Below, in pieces: positions 12,801 to 22,805 of a stretch of DNA of 64,000 nt. The notes below the pieces were generated by a model, which was not told the origin of the DNA, did no database searches, and saw only the letters and a list, made by a program, of their open reading frames with translations. Within the stretch, counting starts at the first letter, position 1. The number at the start of each line of letters is the position of its first letter. Source of the DNA: Monarcha castaneiventris obscurior (taxonomy: Eukaryota > Chordata > Aves > Passeriformes > Monarchidae); assembly GCA_026261815.1 (NCBI GenBank), contig JAMPIT010000539.1:3922501-3986500 (forward strand). Reading direction: 5' to 3'. Made by a program: the position numbers and the translations under genes.

Positions 12801-14795
12801 TAGGTCAAGAAGAAACAAGCTATAAATTGTGCCAAGGAGGTTGAGATTGGATATCAGGAGAAATTTCATCACTGAAAGGTCTGTCAAGCACTGGAACAGA
12901 GGGCCCAGGGAAGTGGTTGAATCACCATCCCTGGAGGGATTTAAAAGATGTACAGATGTGGTTCTTGGGGACATGGTTGGGTGGCAGCATCAGGTTAATG
13001 GTTGGATTCTGTAGTCTTAATCTTTTCCAATCTAAATGATTCTATCACATAAACCTTTGAGCAGACCATGTGAACATGAAAAAGACTCTTTTGCTAATGT
13101 TAAGTCACGTTGCCACAACCAAGGTGCACGTGACCTAAGGGATACCTCACATAGCAGAAGTATTTCACAGAAATATAGGTGGAGACACCATTCCTGAGTT
13201 CAAAGATACAAGACAAGCAGGAACCAAACCTCCACTGACACTTTTAAGGTGTTTCTTGGTTCCTCAAAATAACCTGTTCTTATAGTTCCTGTGCAGAAGC
13301 AATAACTACTGTAAACACTAAGTTACCTGGATGCTGCCTGAGCATTTGCTGACACAGAGCCAAGACACAGCTGTAACCACAGAACTTTCTGGTATCACTG
13401 AGGCAGGAATCAGGCTCTTCAATAAACGAGTATTCACTGTATCAGCTGGGAAAAAAATGGTTTCAAATAAGATGGTGCTCATGTATCAGGTTCTTCAATA
13501 TTGTTTTTCAGCTTAGGTGAAAATTCCCTCTGGACAAAATTATTTAGAGCTTCCTTGCTCAAAGCAACGGTGTATAAGAATTTAGTGAGGACTTACCTAT
13601 ACCTCAAAATTATGACAAATAATTCATTCCAGCTTAATAGAAGAAAATGGAAACTACACCAAAGCGTGCCAGAAAAATTAATTTTATGCTACAGTAGCCA
13701 CCAGTACCATAAACACATTATCTCAGCAGGTTTGATTAGAGGGCAAAGATACATTCACAGAAGATAGACCAGCAGTATACAAATGCTGTACCGAATTTGC
13801 CACTGAGCACCACGTTCAGCAGTATCTCAAACCCTTCAGGGGGCAGCCCTTGTTTCAGGGCAGTGCTTTCCACAGCATCCAAGTGTTTCTGCAGAACACT
13901 GTTCTTCTTCAGTACCACACGGTCTTGAACTAGGAAAAACAAATAGGGCAAGCACTGGATGAAACAACTTCTGAACAGAAATTAACTTAAATAAAGCTTC
14001 TCTGAACTGTCCCTTCATATAATCCTTCTTCTTGACATAGTAACAAAGCAGAAAAACTTTTAAGACATTAAAAAAACATTACATAGCTCAGGGATTAAAG
14101 AGGGAAAACAGAAGTAAAATTTTTCTAAAATTATTCGTATTTTAATAAGAAATATATAAAGAAACCTCTTACAAGAGCATGTAGTGACAGGACAAGAGGA
14201 ATGGCTTCAAACTGAAGGAGGTTTAGATGGGCTATTAGGATAAAATTGTTTACTGTGAGGCTGATGAGGCCCTGGCACAGGTTGCCCAGAGAAGCTGTGG
14301 CTGCCCCATCCCTAAAAATGTTCAAGGCCAGGCTGGATGTGGCCCTGAGCAACGTGATCTACTGGAAGGTGTCCCTGCCCATGGCAGAGGGGCTTGGTCC
14401 TTCCAATCCAAACCATTCTATGCTATTACTTTTTCCTCACATAGTAGTAGCAGATAACTTCTAAGACATTAAAGAAATAATACATAGCTCAGGCATTAAA
14501 GAAGCAAAACAGATGTAAATTAGACTTTTTTTTTTAAATTAAAAATGTAGTTATTATCTTCTCAATCCTAAATAGCCACCCTAAAAATGCTCTTACCTTT
14601 CTCCAAGTAGCTCAAAGCTCGCTCTAGAGACCCTTCCTGGCTATCATATTTCTGATCAGTAGCAGACTGACGATTCTGCAAACGTTTTTCAGAGTCAATT
14701 CCCCCTCCTTTCCGCCACGCTGAGAGATCAGTTTGGCTTTTATGGCGAACCTGCAGAGGCTGCTTTGGGGTTTTGTAACTCTGTCTTCGCTGCAT
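864..14795 (-). CDS. CENPI: centromere protein I (CENP-I, Mis6 family), complete
   Basis: CENP-I is a subunit of the CENP-H/I/K/M complex in the constitutive centromere-associated network, the inner kinetochore layer on CENP-A chromatin. Twenty coding exons, in transcription order: 14597-14795, 13792-13929, 13327-13445, 12275-12382, 11130-11178, 10764-10810, 10004-10093, 8967-9095, 8542-8706, 8184-8304, 7886-7974, 7457-7574, 7293-7357, 6730-6815, 6180-6315, 5301-5425, 4157-4205, 3766-3999, 1777-1818, 864-995. All have GT-AG borders and phases join without a break: 2241 bp, 746 residues (human about 756). Family-typical stretches include [38 protein letters not shown] and a C-terminal [17 protein letters not shown]. 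The start is the first ATG after an in-frame upstream stop. The donor after 6180 (GTGTGT) is the least standard and was set by homology. Introns hold CR1 fragments and a tandem duplication but no other gene. No disabling mutation was seen. Confidence 0.95.
2455..2698 (+). mobile_element. CR1 LINE 3'-end fragment
   Basis: The stretch has the CR1 3' signature: a 'ggttggatatcaggaaaagg' block, 'gcactggaacaggctcc', 'gggaagtggt', then a degraded tail near 'tctatgatt' and 'ccatgattctagg'. It is in plus orientation inside the CENPI intron between exons 1777-1818 and 3766-3999, antisense to the gene. It is truncated at the 5' end, as most avian CR1 copies are, and carries no open reverse transcriptase. 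Confidence 0.85.
3208..3364. repeat. tandem duplication, about 80-bp unit, two copies
   Basis: Copy one (3208-3287) and copy two (3288-3364) both begin 'tatttctattttaataagcc' and end near 'gaacagctg'. They differ by a few substitutions and a small deletion in copy two. The repeat lies in a CENPI intron, and no coding role is visible. Confidence 0.9.
12680..13048 (+). mobile_element. CR1 LINE 3'-end fragment
   Basis: It opens with the CR1 block 'gctcagcctggagaaaagg', continues through 'ggatatcaggagaaatttc', 'agcactggaaca' and 'gggaagtggttgaatcacc', and ends in 'aaatgattctat', the CR1 terminal motif. It is antisense in the CENPI intron between exons 12275-12382 and 13327-13445. No target-site duplication is expected or seen. 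Confidence 0.9.
14027..14120. repeat. left copy of a ~90-bp direct repeat flanking a CR1 fragment
   Basis: An AT-rich segment containing 'acatagtaac', 'taagacattaaa' and 'acatagctcagggattaaag'. A diverged copy lies at 14429-14525, on the other side of a CR1 fragment in the first CENPI coding intron. Confidence 0.75.
14166..14428 (+). mobile_element. CR1 LINE 3'-end fragment between direct repeats
   Basis: CR1-like order of blocks: 'gacaggacaagaggaatggc', 'ctgaaggaggtttagatggg', 'aggccctggcacaggttgcc', 'agctgtggctgccccatccc', 'ttcaaggccaggctggatg', ending near 'aaaccattctatg'. It is in plus orientation, in the CENPI intron between exons 13792-13929 and 14597-14795. It is unusual in lying between two copies of a non-CR1 segment about 90 bp long. 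Confidence 0.9.
14429..14525. repeat. right copy of a ~90-bp direct repeat flanking a CR1 fragment
   Basis: This is the diverged partner of 14027-14120, sharing 'acatagtag', 'taagacattaaa' and 'acatagctcaggcattaaag' in the same orientation. It begins immediately after the CR1 3' end. Confidence 0.75.
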
Positions 14796-15912
14796 CTTTT
14801 CAGACTCCCAGCTGAGACTGGAGAATTTTACTCATTTGTCACGTGAGAGCCAATCCTTCATCAGGCAAGAAAAGAGATCAGCTGAGGAACATCAGAGAGC
14901 TGCTTCCCTGCAAGGAAAAAAAAAAATTTATTTTTCTGACAAGCAGATTTTAGAGGCATCCTGCCTAAAAATTTACAAGAATAAATTCAGAAGAAATAAT
15001 TTAGAGCTGACTGCTCTCCATAAGATCAGACAAGATCCTCAGAAGAGGCACAGACAACACTGTATCAAAACTCTCATCTTACATTAAAAAAGGAAGAAAA
15101 AAATTCCCAAGTGAAAATTAACACAAGCTCCTTTCAAGTTAAAAATTATCTGATACAATCTTAGACAACATTTTGAAAAAAAAATCAACATAATCAGAAA
15201 GTTAGCAAAACACTACCAAGTTTTCTTCTGAGTTAATTCCTTACTTGCATTGTGTATGCCAATACAACCAGTCAACAGAGTCATGATCCTCTACAAGGTT
15301 ATGTACAGATATTAGAGGATCATAACAACACTTTCCCTATTTCACAAAAATTAGATTCTTCTGCAGCCTTCCTACTAACCAGCTAGGAGTGGAAAAATTA
15401 AGAAATTTTGGCAAATTTCCAAATGAGGCACAAGAGCTACCAAACTAGTTCCAAACTACACAGCTCTGGGTGAAATACAGCCAAAAAAAGAGGCATTTTC
15501 TTTCAATATGCTGGAGAGATCAACCTTTTACCCACAAAATAGGAAACTTTGCTACAATTTCCTGGACTTGGTAGTGTGCACCCCTGTCCCTGGATTGCTG
15601 GAGCCTGTCTTTCCTGACACAATAAAACAGAATGATTTTCAATTCATACTCCCTCTCCAGCTCTCACTCCTCACAAGATTAGAATCATCACTATTTCCTT
15701 ATAGCTTTGATTGTCACTTTCCTGTGCAGCAAAGCTCGGTGACCACACTCTGGAGTACAGCAACAACTTTCTCTCAGCACCTTCTCTACCTGTGTTTTGC
15801 TTTCTTTTGTCCTGCAGGAGAGTTCTACCAGAAAGGTTTGGTGAAGAAGAGAGTAGCGATACCAGGCTGGAAAGGCAGTTCTGGCTGACAGCGAGCCCAG
15901 CCCTGCGCAGAT
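14796..15912 (-). other. CENPI: CENPI 5' UTR and first-intron region
   Basis: This lies between the CENPI start codon and the GC-rich upstream block. Twelve sense codons precede the ATG in frame before a stop, so the coding start is bounded. A noncoding first exon is likely near 16.8 kb, but its splice junctions cannot be fixed from sequence alone. I see no other gene in this stretch. Confidence 0.4.
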
Positions 15913-16236
15913 CCTCGGTGCCGACACTGCCACAGGGGAATGTGGCACCAGCACCGCTCACCCTCCTTCCCACGCATCCCTTCCCCTGCAGCCCCTCGGT
16001 GCCGACACTGCCACAGGGGAATGTGGCACCAGCACCGCTCACCCTCCTTCCCACGCATCCCTTCCCCTGCAGCCCCTCGGTGCCGACACTGGCACACGGG
16101 AGTGTGGCACCAGCACCGCTCACCCTCCTTCCCACGCATCCCTTCCCCTGCAGCCCCTCGGTGCCGACACTGGCACACGGGAGTGTGGCACCAGCACCCC
16201 TCACCCTCCTTCCCACGCATCCCTTCCCCTGCAGCC
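15913..16236. repeat. 81-bp minisatellite, four copies
   Basis: Four consecutive units begin at 15913, 15994, 16075 and 16156, an exact period of 81 bp. Each contains 'ctcggtgccgacactg', 'tgtggcaccagcacc' and 'ttcccacgcatcccttcccc'. Units one and two share 'ccacagggg' where three and four share 'gcacacggg', so the array looks like a duplicated pair. Because 81 is divisible by 3, long repetitive open frames appear on both strands; I treat them as artefacts. Confidence 0.95.
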
Positions 16237-16371
16237 CCCACCGCGACTCCCCCAGAGCCGCCCGGAGCATCCCGAGGGGGCGAGGCCTTCCCGGCCCAGC
16301 CCAGCCCAGCCCAGCGCGGCGGCCCCGGCCCCCCAGGCCCTCAGTGGCGAGCCGGGCCGGGGGAAGGGACG

Positions 16372-16615
16372 AGGCACTGACCACCCCTTCCCACTGAAGG
16401 GCCACTGACCCGCCTGCTGTCCTGGCCACTGACTACCCCTCTCACGGCCATTTCCCCGGCTGCTAACCCTCCCGCTGCCCTAGGCACTGACTACCCCTCT
16501 CACGGCCACTGACCATTTTCCCGGCCACTGACCCTCCCGCTGCCCTGGCCACTGACCACCCCCGCTGCCACGGCCACTGACCATTCCAGGGCAATTGACC
16601 CTCCTGCTTGCCTAG
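16372..16615. repeat. degenerate short tandem repeat with recurring cactgacc
   Basis: The element 'ggccactgacc' and close variants recur every 20-40 bp, interleaved with 'ctcccgctgccct' and 'acccctctcacggcc'. It lies between the 81-bp minisatellite and the GC-rich putative CENPI promoter. No coding content is supported. Confidence 0.7.
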
Positions 16616-16719
16616 GGTGGTCCACTGCCCAGCCGTTCCCAGGGCCGCTGACCATCCCATGGACACGGACACTGATCCCTCACGGCCGCCTCCCGCCACC
16701 TCCAACCGTCCTCACATTC

Positions 16720-16930
16720 AAACCCCGCCGCCGCCGCCCCGCGCATGCGCACTGACCGCAGCCGCCCCTCAGCCCGCCCGGCGCGCTCCCTCCCCCGCCC
16801 CCGCTCGCGCATGCGCAATGCCGCCGCCGCGCGCCGCGGGCGGGAATGACGGCGGCGCTTCCGCCCTTCCTGCGCCGGGCGCCTCTGAGCGTGCGCGGTC
16901 CGGGCGGGGCGGGAATTCCCCGTGAGGGGA
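16720..16930 (-). promoter_or_regulatory. CENPI: putative CENPI CpG-island promoter with two NRF1-type sites
   Basis: A dense GC- and CpG-rich block upstream of CENPI carries two matches to the palindromic NRF-1 element, 'cgcgcatgcgca', at 16740-16751 and 16806-16817. NRF-1 sites are common in TATA-less housekeeping and cell-cycle promoters, which suits CENPI. The transcription start is not visible. No plus-strand gene was recognised on the right, so whether transcription is bidirectional is unknown. Confidence 0.65.
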
Positions 16931-19351
16931 GGTTCTGCCTCCCCTCAGGTGGCTCTGCGTCCGTCGGGTTGGGCGTTAGCCTAAGATTAAGTTTTTAAAA
17001 CGTGAGGGGGGAAAAAAAGGCACATATAAAGCGAGGCAATAACCCCGAGGCTCTACACAGTGGCGCCTGGATGAGGGAGACCGGAATGAAATTCGGGCCG
17101 TTGGAGATAAGATAGGAAAGCGCATGAGGGGAAAAGAAAACAGGAAGAAAGAATTTGAAAAAAAAAAGAAAATAAAGGAAGAGTAAATTAGGATCGAGAT
17201 CTTGCAGAAGGAGTGGATCTGTTCTTGTCACTTCCAGCGAGCACAGATGGCTGGAAGCGTCCAAAAATAGCTGTTTAATGCTGGGGGCAGTGATAGAGGT
17301 CAGCCCGCTAAGATAAATACAGAATTCTTGTTACTGGGCTCCGAGATGAGTTGTCTCGCTCGGTAACAAAGAACACGCAGCCACCGCTGCGATATAGTTG
17401 TTCATATCCCTGCAAATGTGAAAAAAGCGGATTTTTTTCGTATTCACTGAACAGTGTGAAGCTTTTACAGAGATAGGCTTTGCTCCATGAGATGCTTTAT
17501 TATTTAATCATCTGTACAAGTATCGGTGAGGAATGTTACAAAAGATAAACAAAATAATTGTTCCTAAAGGTTTCCTGGGTTGGATGCACAGGTGAAAGGT
17601 CCAGTTGTATAGGAATGTACAGCGTGGGTTTGTAGGAAATACACATGGTGTGACTTTGAGTTGGTGGTGTTTTTATTTGGTTTTGAATTAAAACACAATT
17701 AATCACCCCAGTTGGGGCATGGTAGTTAAAGTGTCTTTTGGAAAGTAAAGGAAATTCTGTATATTTATTTTGGATGACCTTGAGATCGTCTTTGAAGATG
17801 AGATCGTCTAACAGAGGTGACCTGCTGGTTTTGTTGCTCAGGGTGCACATCTGATAAGAGAGATTTAGTCCATCTGGAGCTCTGGGAGGAGGCTTTTTCA
17901 GCATATATATATTTATTTACTTACTTTTTTATACATATTTATATAGGGCTGCATCTGTTGTAGCAGCAAACATCAGGAGAAAACTGCATAGGAACATCCA
18001 TCATCAATTTTTATAGAGATAAAATGCTGACGGTTTACTGGAGTTACCTTTTCTCACTTCTACACTGAACTGTAGCAGAAATTTGAGACTCTTTCAGTAA
18101 AATACCCAAATGTCTCTTTTAAATATCTGTGGTTATTAATATATAACCAAGTAGAGTTTATCTGACTTCCACTCTGCATCACCTTGTCTCTCAAACTGCC
18201 TGACCCAATTCTGCCCGTTTTAGGTGGAGTGTTTGACCAAAGGGAAGTGTTTTCAGACACGTCTCTCAAATAAGAAATTTGCTTCTGTAGAGACATTTTT
18301 TTCTCCAAATTTCAAAAAGTTTATTTTTGTGAATAATTAAAAAAAAAAAAAAAAAAGGAAAAACTGAAAACAGACAAACATTAAGAAAACCAGACAAATA
18401 ATTCAGAGGTAACACATGCTCCTTATGACACTCTAAGGTTTCAGATACAACACAGGGATTCAGGCTCTGGTAACAGGACTTATTCCAGCTCACTGAGGCT
18501 GTACGTGGGATGAGCAGTGAGGTACCTGCAATTGTTCAGACCCTCATCTACCAGAAATAAACAACAATTCTATAAAGTCACAGTAGCTGTGGGGGAGAAA
18601 AAAAAAAAGGAACTTGCAAGGAATTGGGGAGCACGATGCTACTTGCCAACATCAGAGAGATATTTTGGAGTTCTTTGGGCAGTTCTGCTCCCCATCCCCA
18701 CTCCAGGGACCCTTACTCTCTGCCAAGGAGGGTAAAGAGATGCCACTGCCTGGTGTGAAGCAGGCAAAAAACTCCTATTGTCAGGCCATTTGGAGGCTCT
18801 GCACGGAACTCAAGGAAGATGTAAACAGAGCATCCCATGTTTTCTCTGGCTAACCATTCTGCAGAAAGGACTGGGCACAGAGGCAGCAAAGCCCAAGGAA
18901 TCCCTCTCTCCAACACAACAAACAGCACTTTTTTTGGTAATAGGGTCCCTTTTACCCCTCGCCCATGCAAAGGGAAATGCAGATGTGTGTGTGGGGCTGC
19001 ACGAGCCAGCACGGGGACACTGCTCATGTCCTGCCCAGCCACTGTTCCGGGCAGCAGCAGCAGCACACCCAGGCCAGCTCTGCTGCCGTGGGGCTCAGGG
19101 CTGGTGCTCAGGGACCCATGTCCCCACTGCAGCAGTGCCAGTGTGGCCTGACTGCCCTCCCGGGTCTCTGCCTGAGGTCTCAGGCTGGTTTTGCAGCTCC
19201 TGCTGAGGCCAGCACTGCTCCAGCCGGGTTGCTGACTGCCTCCAAGCTGTCCCTGTGGAAGCTAGCTTGTGTTTTTCTACGTTACAGGGCAGCAGCAAAA
19301 GCAAGACTACACTGTAGACATACCTTGTATCTCTCAGACCCCAAGTGCAAC
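16931..19351. other. intergenic, no gene recognised
   Basis: This lies between the CENPI promoter and the 3' end of TMEM35A. It contains AT-rich sequence and an A-tract near 18340-18357. Small open frames exist on both strands, but none has flanking splice signals or a recognisable family. Confidence 0.5.
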
Positions 19352-19357
19352 TTTATT
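19352..19357 (-). terminator. TMEM35A: TMEM35A polyadenylation signal AATAAA
   Basis: The plus strand reads tttatt, giving AATAAA on the minus strand about 117 bp past the TMEM35A stop codon. The position fits a short 3' UTR. Confidence 0.6.
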
Positions 19358-19473
19358 TAGACAGACCAAAAAAAAAATAAAAATAAAAGCAAGTAGGTAA
19401 ATAAAAACCAAATTTTCTGGGTGATTTTGGAGAGAGCTGCCTCGAGGGTCCGTGTTTCCTCACATGCACTCAA

Positions 19474-22400
19474 CTAGGATACCTTCATTTTGCCTTTCTC
19501 GGGAGCTGCTTCATGGATGAGAGGCTGCTCATCCCCATTCACCGACAGCATCCTCTTCTCCGGCGGCAGCTCCTCGGGCTGGCGGGCAATCAGCAGGCGG
19601 CAGGTGAGCAGGATCCCAAAGACCAGGGCGTGGGCATAACGCTTGAGGGGGTCCCCCACGAGCTGGTGGAAAAAGAGCACGGCCAGCACGAGGAGGAGGA
19701 GGAGGAAGTTGGCCACGTCCTTGGGGCGACCGGGCACCAGTGTCATGACAATGCCGCACGCCACTTCCAGGGCGCCGATGCTCTTGCGGAGGAGGATGGA
19801 GCTGACTCCCATCTTCTTGAGCATGGGCAGGGCCCGCACGTAGCTTTTGTAGGCTCGTTTCTGGAATCAAGCAGCCAAGGACATCGTGTGAGAAAGTGAA
19901 GGCAAAGGTGACTTCCATTGAAACAGATTGATGTGCAAGATGACCTAAAAATCATTGCAATCATCATAGACCCCTCTGGCACAATACCCAATCTGTAAAC
20001 CTTCTGTTTGAAGGGATATTAAAGCATCAATCTGCAATTCTCCCTTTACAAGCTGTTGTCTCCTCACTGGGAAAGAGTTCTGCAACGTTGCATCCATCTT
20101 TGGAACTAGAACCAGGCCAGATGTACCTCACCCTGAAATCTCAGGTTCTGGTTGCTAGAATTAGCAGTGCAGAACCATGTTGCTAAAACAAACAAACCTC
20201 TCTCTAAGAGTAGCTTGTCCTTTAAAATAATACACCAAATTGTAAAGCCAAGGCACAGCAAGTAAATACAAGTCTCTTTTCTACCCCAAAGCAACTTTGC
20301 AATATCTCAAAGCAACTTACAGTAGTGTTTATGGGCAGCGCAGTCTTAGGGTGGGACTATACATCAAAGTTGAGCTTCACCAGTCCTATCCTGTGCTTAC
20401 ATACCTTTATGATCCTTTCTTTCCTCAGGTGAAAGCAAGCTGACATTTGACATTATTTGCTCCCTGGTTTATGCTGGATTTAGAAGCAGTGTAAGTTGCA
20501 AGACTCAGCCTGCTTACACAGCTGCCTCATTTTGGGGGGAAAAGAAACAACTGTTGTCCTTACACATGTCCAGGCTCTTGCATTTGAACGTTAGGTACTG
20601 GTGGCCTTATTGTTTGGGCTTTTTTCTTTTTTTTTTTTTTTGTTTTGCATTCAAGTATTTCCTTTTATATATATATATTTTAATAAGGCTCCTAGTTATG
20701 TGACACACTGAAATTATTTCCACTGACACTTGAGTATAATATCCCTGAAGACATTCTTGCCATGGTGCTCTCTGTTTTCTAATCAGTATGAGGGAAATGG
20801 AAGCCAAATCTCAGGTACAGGATTGTTCAGCTCTCACAGGCACTGATCAGACTGTGGATTTACTTCCATACAGTTTTGGAAACCTACATTACAGGCATAC
20901 AGAACTTTCCCACCTCTCTGTAGATTTTGATGCTTCCTTCTGAGAGGATCTGATGCTTCACACGTGGTTAAAAAATATCCAGCACTGTCATTTTTTTGCA
21001 ACAAAATAATTGAAGATCTCATGACACATTTACTCCAAGTGTTTGCATTGTAAGGATGTATTTTAAACCATCAGTGACTAAAACCTCACAGCAGAGTATT
21101 TTTAAACAGTTGTGAAAAATACAACATTTTAAAGAAATGTACTATAAGTATGTCCTGGAGCACTCTGGTATTTTAGGTATTTTAATAGACAATCTTATGT
21201 GGTTTTTGCTGAATGAAAAACTACAAGTTTGGTGTTTTCAGTAGATAGCAGAGGTTCTTTGTTTGCTGGGGGCAAAAAGCTATCCTTATGGATTAGCAAG
21301 GTCAGGTTTTTTCCTAATTGTCTGCATGACCTGCCAGACCACCCCAGTATGTAGCACAGCAAAGGCAGGAGGGCCTAATGAGCCATGAATATGTAACAAT
21401 ATGGGCTATGAAGAATAATGGTGCTGTGTAATACCTGCTTTCTCCTTATAAAACCAGAGAACCTTCCTACCTGTAGGCCTGAATCTTGGTAAAGCAGAAA
21501 GGGGCACAGAAGTGAAATATTTTACAGAACAAGCATTTTGCAGTGCTCCTAAAGTCTCTGTGCTTTTTTTTTTTTTTCTGTAGCAGAAGCTGAAGAGCTT
21601 TGTTTTCTAAGGGTTTTACCTCATGTGCCTCCTGCCCATGAGTTACTTCTTGGGGATTTTCCTCTGTGAGATCCCTTTGCTGGGCTGCAGACTAGGCACT
21701 GCAATTCAGCTGTTATTTGAGAGCTAAGGAAAAGCAGCTGGGCAGGTGGAGCAAAGGGAGAGAACAGAACGTGCTGGAAACTTCCAGCACTGTTTTTTTA
21801 GGGGCACAAAAATTATACCAATCTTTTCAACCACCACAATAAATAACAGGGGAGGCGGGAGGTGGCGGGGTAGGAGAATAAATAAACATAGATGAGGAAG
21901 CAAAATGTGGCAGCCAGGCCCCCACCTGCCTGCAGCTCTCAGCTGGCAAAGCCCTGCAGCAGGGCTGGCCCTAAGCAGAGAGGAGCATAAACCAGCTCAC
22001 CAGGTGAGAAATGCACACAGAGGCTCCTCCGTCCTCTCCTCACCCCTCTCCTCTTAGGCAAGAGGGGGAGAGGCTCATTTCCCAGGCCAAAGAGAATAAT
22101 AAGAAGACTATTAATAATACCTCCCTCTGCCAGCTAAGAATCTCAAAGCATTTCACAGTCATTAATTAATCCCTGCACAAGTCCGGTGAGGTAGGGACAG
22201 TCAGTATCATTATCCTTGCTTTAAAGCATAGAATTTTGAGGATGAACATCTGCCAAAGCAGGCATCTGTTTTCCTACCCCCCCATCCAGTGGAGAGGTTT
22301 CCCCTTGGAGATCAGCTTGTTCCTGCCTGCTGCATGTCTGGCACTTCTGCAGGCCTTGCTTTTAGAGACCCTTGTGTCCCCATCTTCTGCAGGCTGTGTG

Positions 22401-22805
22401 TGCTGTGCTACCCCACCGTCCCTGCCTCCCCTCCCCATCCTTATCCATCAGAGGTTTCTCCATGGATAGGCTCAGCTGGAGCCCAGGCGAGGGCTGCCAG
22501 GATATGCTGGGCACTGCGTATTATTGGCTTCTCTCCATGTCTATCAAGTAAAGAGTCAGATAAGCTTCTTCCCTCTCCTGCCCCTCGCTCGGGGCTCCGG
22601 GGCAGTCACCCCCTGCGTCCCCCCACCGCTCCTGCAGCAAGGCAGGGGGGCCCTAAAGCACCTCCTCCCGTGCTGCCCGACTCACCATCTCATTGTAGGC
22701 ATCCCTGCTGAGCCGGGGGGTCAGTTTGATGGTCCCCATAAAGACGAAGAAGAGCCCCAGGGCCACCGAGAGGGCGACGATGGTGATGGTCCTGGGAGAT
22801 GCCAT
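19474..22805 (-). CDS. TMEM35A: TMEM35A / NACHO, nicotinic acetylcholine receptor chaperone, complete
   Basis: NACHO is a small endoplasmic-reticulum membrane protein that promotes assembly and surface delivery of neuronal nicotinic receptors, above all alpha7. Two coding exons: 22686-22805 (40 codons, starts [17 protein letters not shown]) and 19474-19860 (128 residues plus stop), joined in phase 0 by a GT-AG intron of about 2.8 kb. Total 168 residues; human has 167. The hydrophobic N-terminal segment, the [26 protein letters not shown] junction, the stretch from [20 protein letters not shown] to [19 protein letters not shown], and the C-terminus KMKVS are typical of the family. Four membrane segments are expected. 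The charged tail before the C-terminus is the most divergent part. The intron holds a SINE-like remnant but no other gene. Confidence 0.97.
22085..22225 (+). mobile_element. ancient MIR-like SINE remnant
   Basis: The sequence 'aatctcaaagcatttcacag', followed by 'cattaattaatccctgcaca', 'ggtgaggtaggg' and 'tatcattatcc', resembles the body of MIR/CORE-type SINEs (roughly: tctcaaagc, lowest-level cattta-type block, gaggtagg, attatcc). It is heavily diverged. It sits in the TMEM35A intron. Confidence 0.45.

Noticed and set aside
15671..16429. Long minus-strand frame of about 250 codons with 27-residue repeats
   Set aside because: It is produced by the 81-bp minisatellite, whose length is divisible by three. 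Similar frames exist on both strands and no protein family is recognisable.
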